Assembly (NCBI GenBank): GCA_009760855.2
Contig: WPIO01000037.1
Coordinates: 544,001 to 604,000, forward strand
DNA length: 60,000 bases
Source of the DNA: Cristatella mucedo
Taxonomy: Eukaryota; Bryozoa; Phylactolaemata; Cristatellidae
Direction of reading: 5' to 3'
The translations under genes and the position numbers were made by a program. Each line of letters starts with the position of its first letter. The first letter of the stretch is position 1. This document shows positions 45,421-56,875 of this stretch, in pieces. The notes under the pieces are model-generated. The model saw only the letters and a list, made by a program, of their open reading frames with translations, was not told the DNA's origin and searched no databases.

Positions 45421-45859
45421 GTAATGTATGTGGGCGGTTACAAAAGACTGCCCGTTGCCTCTATTGTCAAGACGAACTACGTAAAGCTGACGAGCATTCC
45501 CGAAGGTCCGTTGGCATGAGAATAGGGGGTAGATGTACGATGGTTGACGTCCGCATTTCTAGTCTACATCTTGGATTAGACTTTTACCTTAAAGAACAAG
45601 CTAAACGTTTCGAAGTTCGGATGTATATATATATACAATATTTTTTCTAAATCTATCAACGTACTATCATCTCGATTTGAAGATCTATTCAAGCTCAAGC
45701 GTTGAATTTCAGGTGATTAGCTCAAAAGAAAATAAACGCTGAAATGCCACTGCAATTCAGCTGAAGAAGTTTCCGCTAAGCAGCTCTGTTTCATTTTATT
45801 AAAGACTCTCTGCCTATGCCTATAGTATCTGAAATGCGACAAAACTCAGTAGCTTGAAC

Positions 45860-46190
45860 AGTTCAGCGTGCCGTAGAGTCAGGAGATCACGTCGTGTCAG
45901 TCGGTTGTGAGTTCTAGGCTCTAGTAACATACCAGCTGAAGGTACTGCCTCCAAGGGGTTTCAGGATCTTAAGAGGCACAGCAGCCAACAGACCGGAGTC
46001 AGAGGCGACGGTGCTTGAAGCAGGTGCTCGAAGCAGGTGCTGGTACGAAGGGAAGCCTGATTAGGAAGTATTTCAGACAGGTAAGCAGGAGCAAAAGAAC
46101 GAAGAGAACTAGAAGACAAGATGGGTGACACAACCTTGAACTCGATACTCGATGGAGAGCCAGTGCAACTTCAATAAGAAAAAACGATAT
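45860..46190 (-). mobile_element. LINE-like C-terminal ORF remnant; part repeated at 45030-45105
   Basis: gaacgaagagaactagaaga and caaccttgaactcgatactc occur both at 46.09-46.15 kb and at 45.04-45.10 kb with few differences. The order of motifs parallels LINE-B 3' ORF DNA (compare 39.88-40.05 kb) at low identity, so it may be a third related family. Confidence 0.45.
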
Positions 46191-46483
46191 CCGCTCGGTT
46201 GTGCAATCGTGCCGTCAGCTTTGCACCCAAGGCGAATGCAGCGGGTATTTTTATACCCAATGCGAACAATGCAGGCGGCTAAGAGAATACGCACACAGTA
46301 TTTTAAATAGCCATCAGTCCAGTGAAACCATAAAAATGCTGAAACACGGAAGCATACTACGATCGCTGCACGAAAAAATATGACTTACCCACTTTAGGGC
46401 ATCGAGCGTCGGAGAGTGCGATAAATCCGTATGCAGCAAACGCTGAGGAGAGAAAACATGTGCAGAGTGTCAGTTGGGCTTAC

Positions 46484-46579
46484 CTGCGATGTTGCCTACT
46501 TTTTCTGAAAGGAATCGTCCAAAGTTTATGTAGCTGTGGCTCTCCAAGTACTTGAATGCTAGCGAGACAAGGCGGTACG
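46484..46579 (-). CDS. KDM1A-like: KDM1-like exon 5 (end of SWIRM domain)
   Basis: A 96-nt exon between acceptor ctcttttttag and donor gtaagc. It codes YRLVSLAFKYLESHSYINFG and then RFLSEKVGNIA, matching human VHRVHSYLERHGLINFGIY, the last SWIRM helix and its conserved INFG. It ends with one G that joins exon 6 to give the glycine before the FAD-binding strand (human TGKVIIIG). The exon is only 32 codons long, so a simple open-frame scan misses it. Confidence 0.9.
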
Positions 46580-47069
46580 CTAAAAAAGAGATCGAAGCCT
46601 CATTTACACAGTGAAAGAACGGATTCGTTCGCCGTGACAGATTTTAATAAGCAATCCGCTGCATCACATGCACTCGCGAGGATGATTTCTTTTTGGTTCG
46701 GTATTGTGGACGCATTTTTTCTCATTTTTTTAAGTGAGATGCTTCCGGACACAGGACTGTATTAGACAAGTTCTGGCCGCTACTGCATCCTGCCTCAATC
46801 GCAGCAATCATGAAGACCATGCAAGACAACTGACGTTTCCCTGGCGCGGCATCGCAGCTTGACCGACTAATGAGATTAGGTGACAGCTCCTCTCAGCTAT
46901 AGCAATCAACCACCCAAGTATCTTTCCGATGCTCAATTTTTGCTGACAAATAGTAGATATAGCATTGACAGCTGATAGGGCTACGGTGGAAGCGGACCAA
47001 TTGCAAGGGTGGAAAACTCACGCTCGTCCACCCAAATAGGTGGAGCACTCATATGGTTGGAGCACTCAC
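46580..47069 (-). other. KDM1 intron 4
   Basis: 490 bp, gtgagt...ttttttag. Nothing recognised inside. Confidence 0.88.
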
Positions 47070-47151
47070 CCTCTTTGCTCGCCCTGCCCAGCTTGTTCAC
47101 TGCCATGGCGTGGGTAAGAGACTTCTTAGGATTTCTAAACCACATGTGTAG
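47070..47151 (-). CDS. KDM1A-like: KDM1-like exon 4 (middle of SWIRM domain)
   Basis: An 82-nt exon after the acceptor ctctatgttacag and before the donor gtgagt. It codes 27 residues, LHMWFRNPKKSLTHAMAVNK and onward to RASKE. This aligns with human [20 protein letters not shown], including the conserved W-x-x-N-P. Phase 0 to phase 1; the split codon with exon 5 becomes alanine. Confidence 0.88.
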
Positions 47152-47234
47152 CTGTAACATAGAGGGCAGGAGTATTACCGAAATGACGCGAGAATATAAT
47201 ACTATCACGTGAAATTGCATGTGGTGATGAAATA

Positions 47235-47250
47235 AGAGAGAGGGAGAGCG

Positions 47251-47318
<68 letters not shown>
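47235..47318 (+). repeat. GA microsatellite
   Basis: About 35 GA units; on the gene strand it is a CT tract about 85 bp upstream of the exon 4 acceptor. Confidence 0.96.
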
Positions 47319-47321
<3 letters not shown>

Positions 47322-47754
47322 CGTGTGAATGACTGTGGTTCCAACCTATACCTACAAAAGACATCGCCCGACTTGCAGACACATTTTTTTGGAATTATGC
47401 CCTAAAACCTACCGCTATGAGAGAGCATTAGTAACTTATGCCTCAAATGTCTAAGCACAGTAGTGTAAGAAGAGCAAGAAAGGAAGAGTGTCCGTTTGAA
47501 AAATAGATTACTCATCAAAGCAATTTTTTGACATTCAACTTAAACCTATGCAGTTAGTCGTGTATTGACTGGCGAGATCGGAAAGAGATCAGACTCATTG
47601 GAACTGAGTGAGAGGAAAGCTGTATTAAAAAAATTAGAGCAATTGGACAATAAAGAATATAATAGCTATAATAACTGATAAATATAATAAGCTTAGTACT
47701 GATAGAGCTATGTTTTCATGTGCATTTAATTTTTTGGCCTATGCAATCGGACGC

Positions 47755-48320
47755 TTATAGTTGATGCAAAACTCTGTTGCCATGCTTGTTTGTAACGACC
47801 ACCGCAGTTGCCACGTTACACCGCTTCTCACTAACCTGCACTCGCTCCAAATCAACCAGAACATCGACTTCAAGGTGCGGTCACTCACTTTTAGGTCTCT
47901 TCATTCTCTGGCTTTCAGCCTACCTATCAGAGCTGCTCACCAAACAGGCGAGGCAAATCACCCGCAAACAATCATACCGCCCGCTTTTCTGACTCAGGTC
48001 GTTTAGCTATGACTCAAAAACCAAACTCATATTCTTTAGAGACCATGCATCAGTTCTTAGCTCCCAAAATTGGAACTCGCATCCAACAAAACGCCATGAC
48101 ATGCCTCGACGCGAGGTCATTCAAATATAAGCCGAAGCGTACTTTTCCCTCACAGCATTCGCTGGTTCACTATAATCAATCACTGGTGTTCTTGTGCTTG
48201 CTCACACTGTGAGCTTGCTTTCACTGGCCACATTTGCATGCTTTCTTTACAGAGTATTTCAAAATGCCCGACAGACATTTACCTCTCAGAGGGCGCTATG
48301 CAAATATGTTATTATTTCCG
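47755..48320 (+). mobile_element. LINE-B C-terminal ORF and 3' UTR, plus strand
   Basis: Codes MQNSVAMLVCNDHRSCHVTP, LLTNLHSLQINQNIDFKVRS and LTFRSLHSLAF, parallel to MQNSAARLVCREHRSCHIIP and NIDFEVLSLTFRSL. The 3' UTR follows, and a partial hairpin (cctctcagagggcgctatgc) sits near 48285. Intron 3. Confidence 0.8.
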
Positions 48321-48399
48321 GTTGCACATCTGCCAGGCTGAGGCACAGGACAAAATAGAGCATCTACAGATTTCAACGTGGGCTTCATCGCCCAACGGT

Positions 48400-48542
48400 C
48401 TAGTTTGTTTGGCCCAGTGATTAGGGTGCTCGCCCTGCCAGAAGTCAAGGCCGAGGTCGTGGACTCGAGCCCCACGGCATATGTGAGGCGCCTGAATAAC
48501 GATTAAGTTCTCTTAGGGCGCTATATACATGATTAATATATG
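48400..48542 (+). mobile_element. SINE-2 copy (tRNA head, LINE-B-like tail)
   Basis: Box A tggcccagtga at 48410, then gccgaggtcgtggactcgag, then the tail aggcgcctgaataacgatta, agttctcttagggcgctata (48486-48525). Same layout as the 3.4 kb copy. Intron 3. Confidence 0.8.
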
Positions 48543-49423
48543 TGTGAATTCAGTTGCATCCGTGCATTCTGTATGGTGCGGTGCATTTAGTTGCATCAGT
48601 TTCGTCCAGCTGACACAAGACTTTCGCCGCCAGAAATTAAGTAGGCTGTCCGGCTGTCTGGCAGGCTGTCCGGCTCGGGCTTCGAATGCCAGCTTATCAT
48701 CATTGTAGTCGTCGCCATGGTGAAAGTCTTACCAAGTAGAGGCCGAGAGCGAGTAGAGAAGTTTGTTGGTCGATGCCTCCGCCGAGCATTCTCACGAGGT
48801 TAGTTTGTTCAGAGGAGCCAAGTGACCTTCTTTCCAGAATTTCTGACTGAAAAGCATCGCTGGAGTGGCGAGCACGTGGCGAGCCAGTTTCCACGAGCTG
48901 AAAGTGAACTCCACGTTGCCCTACCTAGGCGTGGATCTGTAGAGCTCTGCGCATTATTTTCTGAGAGCAAGCGGCGGGCATAGTGCGGTCCCGCACTGTC
49001 CCCTGAGCGTTCGAGCTCCTCCTGAAAGGGGTCGTTCTTAAATGCCCTACCGGGGAGGTGACGGCAAAGTCAGTCCTGCAGCCTCTGTACCCTGCTGCCT
49101 TTGCTTAACACTGGAAGCTGCTTTCTGGCACACGTGAAATCTTTGGCTCTCACAAAAAATGATGACGAAGGCAGCGTGCAGCTGCACATCTGGAGGCACC
49201 ACGGGAGCAGACTCGGCTTGAATCCGGTGAGAAACGTAGCTGACCGAAACAGATATTGAGGCTCTTTCGGAATCAAGACTGACGCAAACTTTAATGGGTC
49301 CAAGCAGCTTTTTTTTCCGGCTGTATATCAGAGAGAATACATCGGCCTTGTGCCAAGCCCCTTAAAGGCAAAGCTTTAGCCCTAGCACAAGATCCCCGTT
49401 TCCGTTTGTAAGATAATGCATGC

Positions 49424-49590
49424 ACGCAGAGCTAGAGGACGCGTGCATCTGCATGATCACAGAGCTAGAGGACGTGTGCATCTGCATGCACACAGAGCTA
49501 GAGGACGCGTGCATCTGCATGCACACAGAGCTAGAGGACGTGAGCAGCTGCATGCACACAGAGCTAGAGGACGTGTGTAGCTGCATGGCT
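49424..49590 (+). repeat. 33-bp tandem repeat, five units
   Basis: Unit agagctagaggacgygtgca then tctgcatgcacac. As 33 is a multiple of three, the frame stays open: 11-residue units like HTELEDVCICM on the plus strand. Intron 3 of KDM1. Confidence 0.93.
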
Positions 49591-51259
49591 TACGGAGGGG
49601 CCTATTAGCCGTAGTGCAGCACCTCTTATTTTCTGAGCCCAGGCAAATTGAGATTCTGTCATAGTACTTTACGAATAAAGTATCAGTGACTTTTAGTATG
49701 TGAAGATAACTCGAGCAAGTGAAAATACACATTTAGAAGCACTGAATATACAAACGTAAACTCTCAGAATTTGCGGATGAAATAGTTAAATTTTGCGGGC
49801 TTTAAGGTAAAATGGAGTCTTACTGCTGAAAATGCTTTCTTCCATCCGACATTTGTATGTGACTACTGACGAATTCAGTCACGCGAATGCCATTTTCAGT
49901 CAGGAATTGTACTTTTGCGCTATCTGAACTAATTGAATTGAATTTGATCTTGAAACTAGCCCTTCAGGAAATAGTTTTTTCAGGCGTAAGACAGCGGAAA
50001 ATAGCAGACAATATGAAAGAGCCTGCTTCTCCGAAGAGAAGAAAATTTAGATCAGGTCAAAGGCCAGGAACAAGTGAGTTGAAGATGGCACTCCAAATGG
50101 CAGGTGGGGATGAACGGTTACCCTCACGAGGGCTTCAGCACCCGTAGCCCTGCTAACGATCGACAGTGATTTACAATAGATGAGTTAATGAATGCGAAAA
50201 TCATTAGTGCAGCAGTAAGGCAAAAAGTTACAAGGTAAATGAAATAGGCCTACTTCTAGCATCGCAAAAGTGGTTTTAGAGCAGAGGGAAGAAATGCACA
50301 CCGACTAATTAATAACTCACAGCTGTTTGCTCGGGATGAGAGACTGGGGGGGGGGGCGGGGAGTGACACATGCTACAGACGCAACTAGATTTCATGGCAC
50401 ACAAATACTTCGCCAAGCGAATAAGTGTCAGGTGATAGTTGCGCATAGCCATGTCCAAAGGTTTTCTTGATCAGACGGTTAGGTTGTACATTATCGCTCA
50501 TGATTGGTCATGAACAATAGGACTTGATTAATTACGCGTAGCAGGGAAAGCCGGAAATTTTAAGTAACTGCTTTATTAGCATGTCTGCTTCGGTGCACAC
50601 GGCCCGGTTTCATCCCTCAAATCCCTTGACAATCAGCAGGCATCCGGGTATTACCCGACGGTAAAATGCTCGCACTTCACGAGCCAGGTCGAGAGTCTGA
50701 CTCATGTAGCGAGCGATTCTTTGTTTCCCTTTGCAAGCCCGGAATGATCGCCTAAGCTTTTCTACTGCCACTTAAATGAGAAACGTGGAATCAGCCGATC
50801 TGTAAATATATTAGGGTACAATATCTACAGCGGGCAAAGGCAAATTGGTGCGCATACGGGTGGGTGGGTACACGAGCAGGTACGTGCATCCGTCCTTCGG
50901 TGCAGATTACTTAGCGGCAAGCTTCGCAGGAGGCTCGCTAGCCGGGCGGATACTTCGGTTCATTCCGCTTTTTGGCAAGAAGGCCAGCAAAAGGGAAAGA
51001 AGCCAATTTGTGAAACGGACTCGGCATCCATGTAGCAAGCTCTTCCCTCGCAAGCTGCTTGCAAGACCGCTAGCCTGGTGGCAGAATAAAGAGACCAATA
51101 AAGTCTTGGTATTGCATACGGCACCTGATCGCCATGCTAATTATATAAAGTCTCTACAAGTTCCCATCCTCATACAAATCGGATCGCTGCCTCAGTTAGT
51201 TTAGACAGCTACACCTTTCACGGTAAGGGCAACAAATATAGCAGTGCAATCGTTCTTAC

Positions 51260-51402
51260 CAGACTGTTACGAATGGCGACGTATTCGCGCTCTTTTTTGC
51301 TGAGATCAAGTTCGCGAGGATTTGAAATACGGGAGTATTCCAGTTCGTGAGCTGTTAATGCGGTCGGCGGCAGTCGACTCTGCTCGGCGGCTCGTGCATT
51401 GC
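51260..51402 (-). CDS. KDM1A-like: KDM1-like exon 3 (first part of SWIRM domain)
   Basis: A 143-nt exon with acceptor atttcccgtag and donor gtaaga. It codes about residues 67-114, beginning NARAAEQSRLPPTALTAHEL and ending EREYVAIRNSL. This matches the start of the human LSD1 SWIRM domain (AAFQSRLPHDRMTSQEAA ... FLFIRNRTL). SWIRM is a helical domain that packs against the amine oxidase domain and helps form the histone-tail binding cleft. It starts in phase 1 and ends in phase 0, which fits exon 4 directly. Confidence 0.88.
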
Positions 51403-51894
51403 CTACGGGAAATCCTCAATGGCTTGTTAAAAATATCCAGGCGGCCACGGCGCAAGTGCCAAAGCAGCCAATTGTTGCATTGCCAGCCGTCAGCTCGCCT
51501 AAGACATTCGACCTATACCGTGCTTTTTTCGACCAAACGTGTGGCTACGCGAATGATAAAATAAAATAACTAAACCCACCTCTGAGCGCCTTAGCAAGTC
51601 AGGGATGAGGTCCTATCAGTAGTAGACCAGGTTTAGCTCTACGGAAGGCCACCTAGGAGCTATCGCTTCTACACGGTGAATGAAGCAACGGGCCAAGATA
51701 ATGAGACTGGCATAGTGCAATCACAAGACTGTTAAAGAAAGCCCTCGGATCGTTATGAGCAGAGCTGAGGTACCCTGTACTTAACTGGTTCCTCGGACGA
51801 TCTTTGTTCGTTCACATCGCTACTCTGGAGCCTCCCACCGAGCTAGGACCGGAGCCATTGCAATGTAGTGCCAATGATCCGTGATGATGAGCCG

Positions 51895-52056
51895 TGATGG
51901 CACACTAGGTAAGGCGGTTGCTTTTCACAGCCTCTGTTTCCGAGGTCGTGGGTTCGAATCCTACGGTGGGGGATTCTTTATCGCCACTGCAAGCGGTGGT
52001 GATAGCCGTAAAGGCTCTTCTGTCGCTATACAAAAGAGGCTGTTAAATCAGATAGT
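51895..52056 (+). mobile_element. SINE-1 copy
   Basis: ggcacactaggtaaggcggt start and ggttcgaatcctacggtggg box B; one palindrome arm is mutated. Antisense LINE-B sequence follows within about 30 bp, as at 16.4 kb. Intron 2. Confidence 0.87.
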
Positions 52057-52069
52057 ATGTGCTTATGTA

Positions 52070-53250
52070 TATATTATTTAGTGATTGCCAGGCGAGATAG
52101 GAGACGCCAAAGAAGGGCTTTGGGATCAATGGCATTGAACGCTGCCAAAAGATCAAGCACAATGAAAACAGACTTTACCCAAGTCTGCATTCCTGAAGAG
52201 CTCGTTATACACCCTAAGAAATGCTGACTCTGTGGAGTGATTGGCTCTAAGCCCAGACTGGAAGTTACTTGCTAGGCTTGAGGTATAAATATAAGAGTTC
52301 AGTTGGTCTGCAGCAACTCGTTCCAGTGTCTTCGATAGGGACGGGAGGCATGGCAGCGGCAGCGGCAGCAGATCTAAGCACCGTAGAAGACGATCAGTAA
52401 GAATAGGGTCTGTTGGACTAGTGGCGTTCTGTGAGTGGTAGATTAATTTCAGGATAAGGTCACTCGTAGCCTCCAAATCTAGGCAGTAAGGTAGTGCACG
52501 GAATCGAGGGACATGAGTTACCTTATGATGTAATTGACGGACAAGAGTCCAGTGACGATGCTGCAACCTTTGGCATGAACTCTCTGACCTTGTCTATCTT
52601 GCTGACAAAGAAGCTCGACAAGCGATTGGCCAGGTCATCACAAGAATCACTAAAGTAAAAGGCTGACTTGGTAGCGGTTGAAGAGATGATGGATAGTAGG
52701 TATCAGCATTTTTAGATTGGACATCCGTTATTCAACAATATTTTTGTAGCAGCTACATTTAGCCTTTGCTAGAATCGACTGGTATGATCTACAGTAGTCT
52801 TCGTGTGCCTGACGTTAGACAGTCAATACTGATCTTTTATTCGCTTTCACAAGCGTGCGCTTAGTAGACCCAGCTAGTTTAATGTCTGCGGTATACCGTG
52901 GGCCGTCAGGACGAGGGCTCACATTACGCTTAGTCAGTGGTGCAAACTCTTTAAGCACGTCAGCAAGTGTCGTGTTGTAGCATTCTACCAAGGATGAGAG
53001 GTCACATTGGGGCTTGAGCAGCAATGACGAAGAAGATATCTGTGCTCTGACAACTTTGATGTCAAGGTTCATGAGGTTTATCGATTCACAGATGATTTCG
53101 GATGCGGAGGAGGGCACACAGTGTAGATCGAGCGAGATCGGCATATGATCCGATGAGCAGAATTCGGTAATAATAGGGGAGGATAGCATATACTTGCGGG
53201 AGAATATTTAGTTGAGTGTGTCACCCTCGTTGTGAGTGGGGTCATGCACA
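52070..53250 (-). mobile_element. LINE-B fragment (endonuclease end to reverse transcriptase)
   Basis: On the minus strand: ITEFCSSDHMPISLDLHCVP (endonuclease SDH box), a linker, then LSKTLERVAADQLNSYIYTS and FQSGLRANHSTESAFLRVYN (RT domain, equal to FQSGFKRQHSTETALLLVNN in LINE-A). The RT is cut off before its YADD box. Intron 2 of the KDM1 gene. Confidence 0.8.
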
Positions 53251-53764
53251 TGAGCCACAAGCAAAAAGAGTCAGCGCAAAGAATTCAGCATATAATGCAT
53301 AAGTTAAGTCGTACAAAATAAATGAATAGTAAATCATCCATAAAGAGTAAAGATCGATTTCTTGTACACAGAATTGAAATGAGATCAGAGAAAGCAGCGA
53401 TAAAGGAGAACTTGTAACAGATGGACGCCAGACTACTGCCACCATTGGCAGCTTGTCGGAGATACTTAAAACAAGAGATTTGAAAGACTGCTTTGAGGGG
53501 ACTGCAAACTGTTTGTATTTGAGGGAGGAGCGTGCAACATTAGTGGCTCCTCTAGTTATACGTCTTACCCTGTCTTGGCTATCTCACTGCGTAAGTTGGG
53601 GCAGTGCTCACAGGGCTGTGGACGTATTTCGTATGTCAAGGAAACCAAATAAAGAGGTTGAAATTCATTCGACGAACGCATCCAGGCAGTGTGCTAAGAT
53701 TTTGCTGTCGAGCTCGCCGGTGATCAGTTAAAGGCATGCATTCATGCCGTGCATGTAATTCAGT

Positions 53765-53850
53765 AGACTGGTGTACTAGACAGCTCGGCTGGTACAGCGC
53801 TGGACCGTTAAGTAAGAGCTTTGGAGTAATTTTCGCCTCCACCAAGCTTC
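53765..53850 (+). mobile_element. tRNA-like SINE head remnant
   Basis: gacagctcggctggtacagc, then gctggaccgttaagtaagag and a worn box B (tttggagtaattttc). Typical of old tRNA-derived SINE heads. Intron 2. Confidence 0.35.
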
Positions 53851-54134
53851 TCGAGAGTGAATGTATTTGGGCGCTCAGGCCAGTGCGGCCGGCCAGCGAT
53901 TGCTCAGCCGGTTAAATGTACAGAATTACTTTGCCGAGCGCTCTCGCAAATCTTCGTCGCTTTGCTGAGAAACGCAAGAGGCAAAGTTGCCCTTTCGGCG
54001 TCCCTCGCACGACGAGCGGCGCCAAAGGCCGCGAGCGAAATAATGGCGCGGGCGGCAGTGGATGCGCAGAAAGGCGGCCGCTTGTTTCAACCCCGAAAGG
54101 CCCTAACGGTCGTATGGGTAAGGACACTGCTTAC

Positions 54135-54219
54135 CGTGTCTGCCACGCATTGCAAGGCTCGCCCATTTAGGAACGATAGGCATCCATTTGTCGGCACTTT
54201 CAAACTCTGAAGATGTCAC
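54135..54219 (-). CDS. KDM1A-like: KDM1-like candidate exon 2 (linker before SWIRM)
   Basis: An 85-nt candidate exon: acceptor gcattccattcag, then 28 codons beginning VTSSEFESADKW and one extra G, then donor gtaagc. The start phase (0) matches exon 1 and the end phase (1) matches exon 3, so the three join in frame and complete a glycine codon. The segment corresponds to the poorly conserved acidic linker of the family, so similarity alone cannot confirm it. The evidence is two good splice sites plus phase fit. Confidence 0.5.
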
Positions 54220-54279
54220 CTGAATGGAATGCGAATACTTTAGAGATCTTGACAGACAGATGCGCAGACAGCCACTGTC

Positions 54280-54410
54280 AACCCCGTACAGGTATTGTGG
54301 ACTCATCACTTGGACCGGGCCGCTGCGAAAGAACTGACCCAACCCCGTACAGGTATTGTGGTCCCCCTCTACTGATCACTTGGACCGGGCCGCTGCGGAC
54401 GAACTGACCC
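54280..54410 (+). repeat. Direct duplication of about 61-70 bp
   Basis: 54280-54340 and 54341-54410 share aaccccgtacaggtattgtg, tcacttggaccgggccgctg and gaactgaccc; the second copy has about 9 extra bases. Confidence 0.9.
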
Positions 54411-54894
54411 TGTCACACCGTTCCGTCGCTGTTTTAGAGAAGACAAAAATGATCTTACTTATGTCCAGGGCATGCACATGCCTTCTGCATTTTCACCCTG
54501 CCTTTTTTTAACATTTCCATTTTGCCGCTTCAACGAAGCAAACGCCGCTATTTCTTATATTGAGAATTAATTTGATGATACCAATAGCGATAATAAAGTA
54601 TTGTACTGCCGCACAAAGAAAGAATAATTTCTCTGCTAGTTATCTTAGTTAGGCGGGACAGACATTGAATATGTGAATTAAGGACAATGAATGCCATGCA
54701 CGATTTCAGCATGCATGCACGCACGAGCACAGACAGGAAAGTTTCCATGACAAACAATATTCCGCAGGCAATACGTATATTTGTAGTTTCACTTGAAAAA
54801 ATGTCCAGTCAGAAGGAGTAACGATAGCTGTCAGCAGATAGTTCCTGATTCCATATAAGGAAGCTTAAAAGACCAGGCAGGTACCTAGAGTCAT

Positions 54895-54962
54895 GTAAAG
54901 GGTCTAGAAAAAGATTGAGTTCTCTGATGGCGCTGTCTCAAGTGTATTATTACTATTATAAT
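54895..54962 (+). mobile_element. LINE-B 3' tail, plus strand
   Basis: gtaaagggtctagaaaaaga, ttgagttctctgatggcgct, then gtgtattattactattata. The hairpin arms are mutated. Intron 1. Confidence 0.7.
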
Positions 54963-55354
54963 TTTTTAAGCCACCCGGTAGCCTGAAAAAGCCAGGGTGG
55001 CAGAGGCCTAGATGAATTCCCAGGTTCTTCCTTATCAAAAGGCTACTCACTATTCAATGGCCGAAACGAGATATGAAGCTGCTGTCTATACTAGAGAACA
55101 AGTAAGCAGTCTCATTTGGTTTAATGGAAAAAGTCGGGTGAGAGCACTTGAATTTCACTTGCCACACCTTCTCGCGTGAGTTCGTCAAAGACGCATATTC
55201 ACACCGTAAGAAGAGCCGAATGCCTCGCCGATCAATAATTAAGCGATGAGCGAAGATTGATAAAAGGCTGAGAATGGAATGGACTATTCACATTCATCGT
55301 CGGACTATTTTCACATCATCTCGAAGAGATCAGCAGCTTCTGGCATAGTTGCTG

Positions 55355-55445
55355 AACGTTTTTCTGTGGTCATAGTTTGCACAAACACTCTCCTTTATTT
55401 TGAAGGTCGTTGGTTCAATACCGACTACTTCAACGAGTTTCTTAA
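55355..55445 (+). mobile_element. Possible tRNA-like SINE head remnant
   Basis: Contains cgttggttcaataccgacta, which fits a box B (GGTTCAANNCC), and a weak box A-like start near catagttgctgaacg. Intron 1. Confidence 0.3.
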
Positions 55446-56614
55446 TTTTTTGTTAGCCTAATAATTTTTTAGATTAGGCATGTAACGGAATTTATCATAT
55501 CATACGGATGCTTGACGAAAACATTGTTTAGCTCTCTGACACGGGGTTCCAGGCACGTCCTGGCCCTTCTTGGTTCTTGCTGGGTCCTGTCAGGTCCTGA
55601 CCGCTTTTGGATGTTCCCGGGGTCCAGGCAGAATAGGCTCCTACTAGCAGCCCGATAGTTTTTTTTTAAATTTTGTTTTTACAAATATCTGGCTACTGGA
55701 AAGGAAGCAAACGAGAAAAAAACAGCAAGAATTCTGATCCATGTGGAGCCACTAGATTTAATAGTGTGAGATGTAGTCGGGATAAATAACAAGGGATTTT
55801 AAAATGCCCACTGTGGGTTTTAGCCCCCAAAATAGACAGTGTAATTCTGTTCCGCCTGCAAACAATTGGGGAATGCCAGCCCGGGAAAGCGCCGGCGAGT
55901 GTCACGTGTCACAGGTCACGTGTCTCAGGCCATTCGATGCGAGCTGGCGCGGGCACCTCATCGTTGGCTCACTAACTCACTCGTATGAGGCCTCGATTGG
56001 GAGACCACTTGCACGTACACCACACAGATCGTCAGTCATGTGCATGCGCAATTTTATTGTGCTTACCGTAGGGTTGATAAAATGAATAACGCAAGCAGAC
56101 TCAGCAGAAACCTGATGGAGGGCCAATGCACCACTTTGAAAGAATAAGAAGTTTGAGAAACAACGACCTCATCTTCTGTCAGTTCGTAGTACCAACGTTA
56201 CAGCTATTCCACTGCTATTCATTGTGCATAAGCTTGAGGTAGTTTTAGAGACGACTGCACTGGAACATGTACTCCTATTGTACGCATAAATGTAAACATA
56301 TATAATGTATATAACATGTACACACATATAAATATGCAATAACTGTCTGCAGATGGTTCCTTATTCCATATAAGGAAGCTTAAAAAGACCTGTCAGGTAC
56401 GTACGTAGTCAATGCAAATTTGTAAATTGCCCATGCGCGCATGTCTTTGTAGTAGGCAAAAGTAGAGTATTGTCCCCCATTTGCAGCTCGCTATTAGAAG
56501 GACTCCTTACCAGAGATTCGAAAGACTGCACAGGGAGCTTTGAAAAAATGGCTTGAAATTTCCAGACAGAGAGACAGAGATAAGAGAGATAGATAGGTAG
56601 GCACGCACGGGTTT

Positions 56615-56618
<4 letters not shown>

Positions 56619-56677
<59 letters not shown>
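56619..56677 (+). repeat. AC repeat with AT repeat
   Basis: AC units to 56646 then AT units. Intron 1. Confidence 0.96.
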
Positions 56678-56681
<4 letters not shown>

Positions 56682-56799
56682 AACATATTCACATACATTT
56701 ACATAGACATGCACGTGTGTCTATACATAAATATCCAGTCTTATATTCATGAAGCCATGTCGACAAGCAAGAGTTAAGTAGACAAGATTTATTTTGCGT

Positions 56800-56875
56800 A
56801 CTGACGGCGTAAGTGGTTTTCTGTGCGCTTATAGGATCCAACAGACTTCATCTCACACGGCACAATAAAATTGCG
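56800..56875 (-). mobile_element. Diverged LINE-A 3' UTR scrap
   Basis: Retains gtaagtggttttctgtgcgc and ccaacagacttcatctcaca, counterparts of agcggctttcggtacgcatt and ccaacagacttcatctcatg at 42.35 kb. Intron 1 of the KDM1 gene. Confidence 0.5.

Larger units (their letters stand above)
43607..46483 (-). other. KDM1 intron 5
   Basis: About 2.9 kb with RT scraps at 43.9 and 45.1 kb, a perfect hairpin at 44480, a worn tandem repeat at 44.7 kb and a LINE remnant at 45.9 kb. Confidence 0.85.
47152..51259 (-). other. KDM1 intron 3
   Basis: About 4.1 kb. GA repeat, LINE-B piece, SINE-2 and a 33-bp array. A G run lies at 50347-50357. The 119-codon plus frame at 50845-51204 matches no family I know. 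Confidence 0.82.
51403..54134 (-). other. KDM1 intron 2
   Basis: About 2.7 kb. SINE-1, LINE-B fragment and a tRNA-like scrap at 53.77 kb. The part 53.86-54.1 kb is G/C-rich with short open frames on both strands. Confidence 0.6.

Noticed and set aside
49424-49590. CRISPR-like array
   Set aside because: Units are contiguous without unique spacers, and the window is clearly eukaryotic. The same applies to the 38-bp and 19-bp arrays.
50845-51204. 119-codon plus-strand frame ending near exon 3
   Set aside because: No family, no splice context and ordinary composition; an open frame of this size is expected by chance in 60 kb.
53857-54210. 117-codon plus-strand frame in G/C-rich DNA
   Set aside because: It overlaps candidate exon 2 in antisense and lacks any recognised domain.
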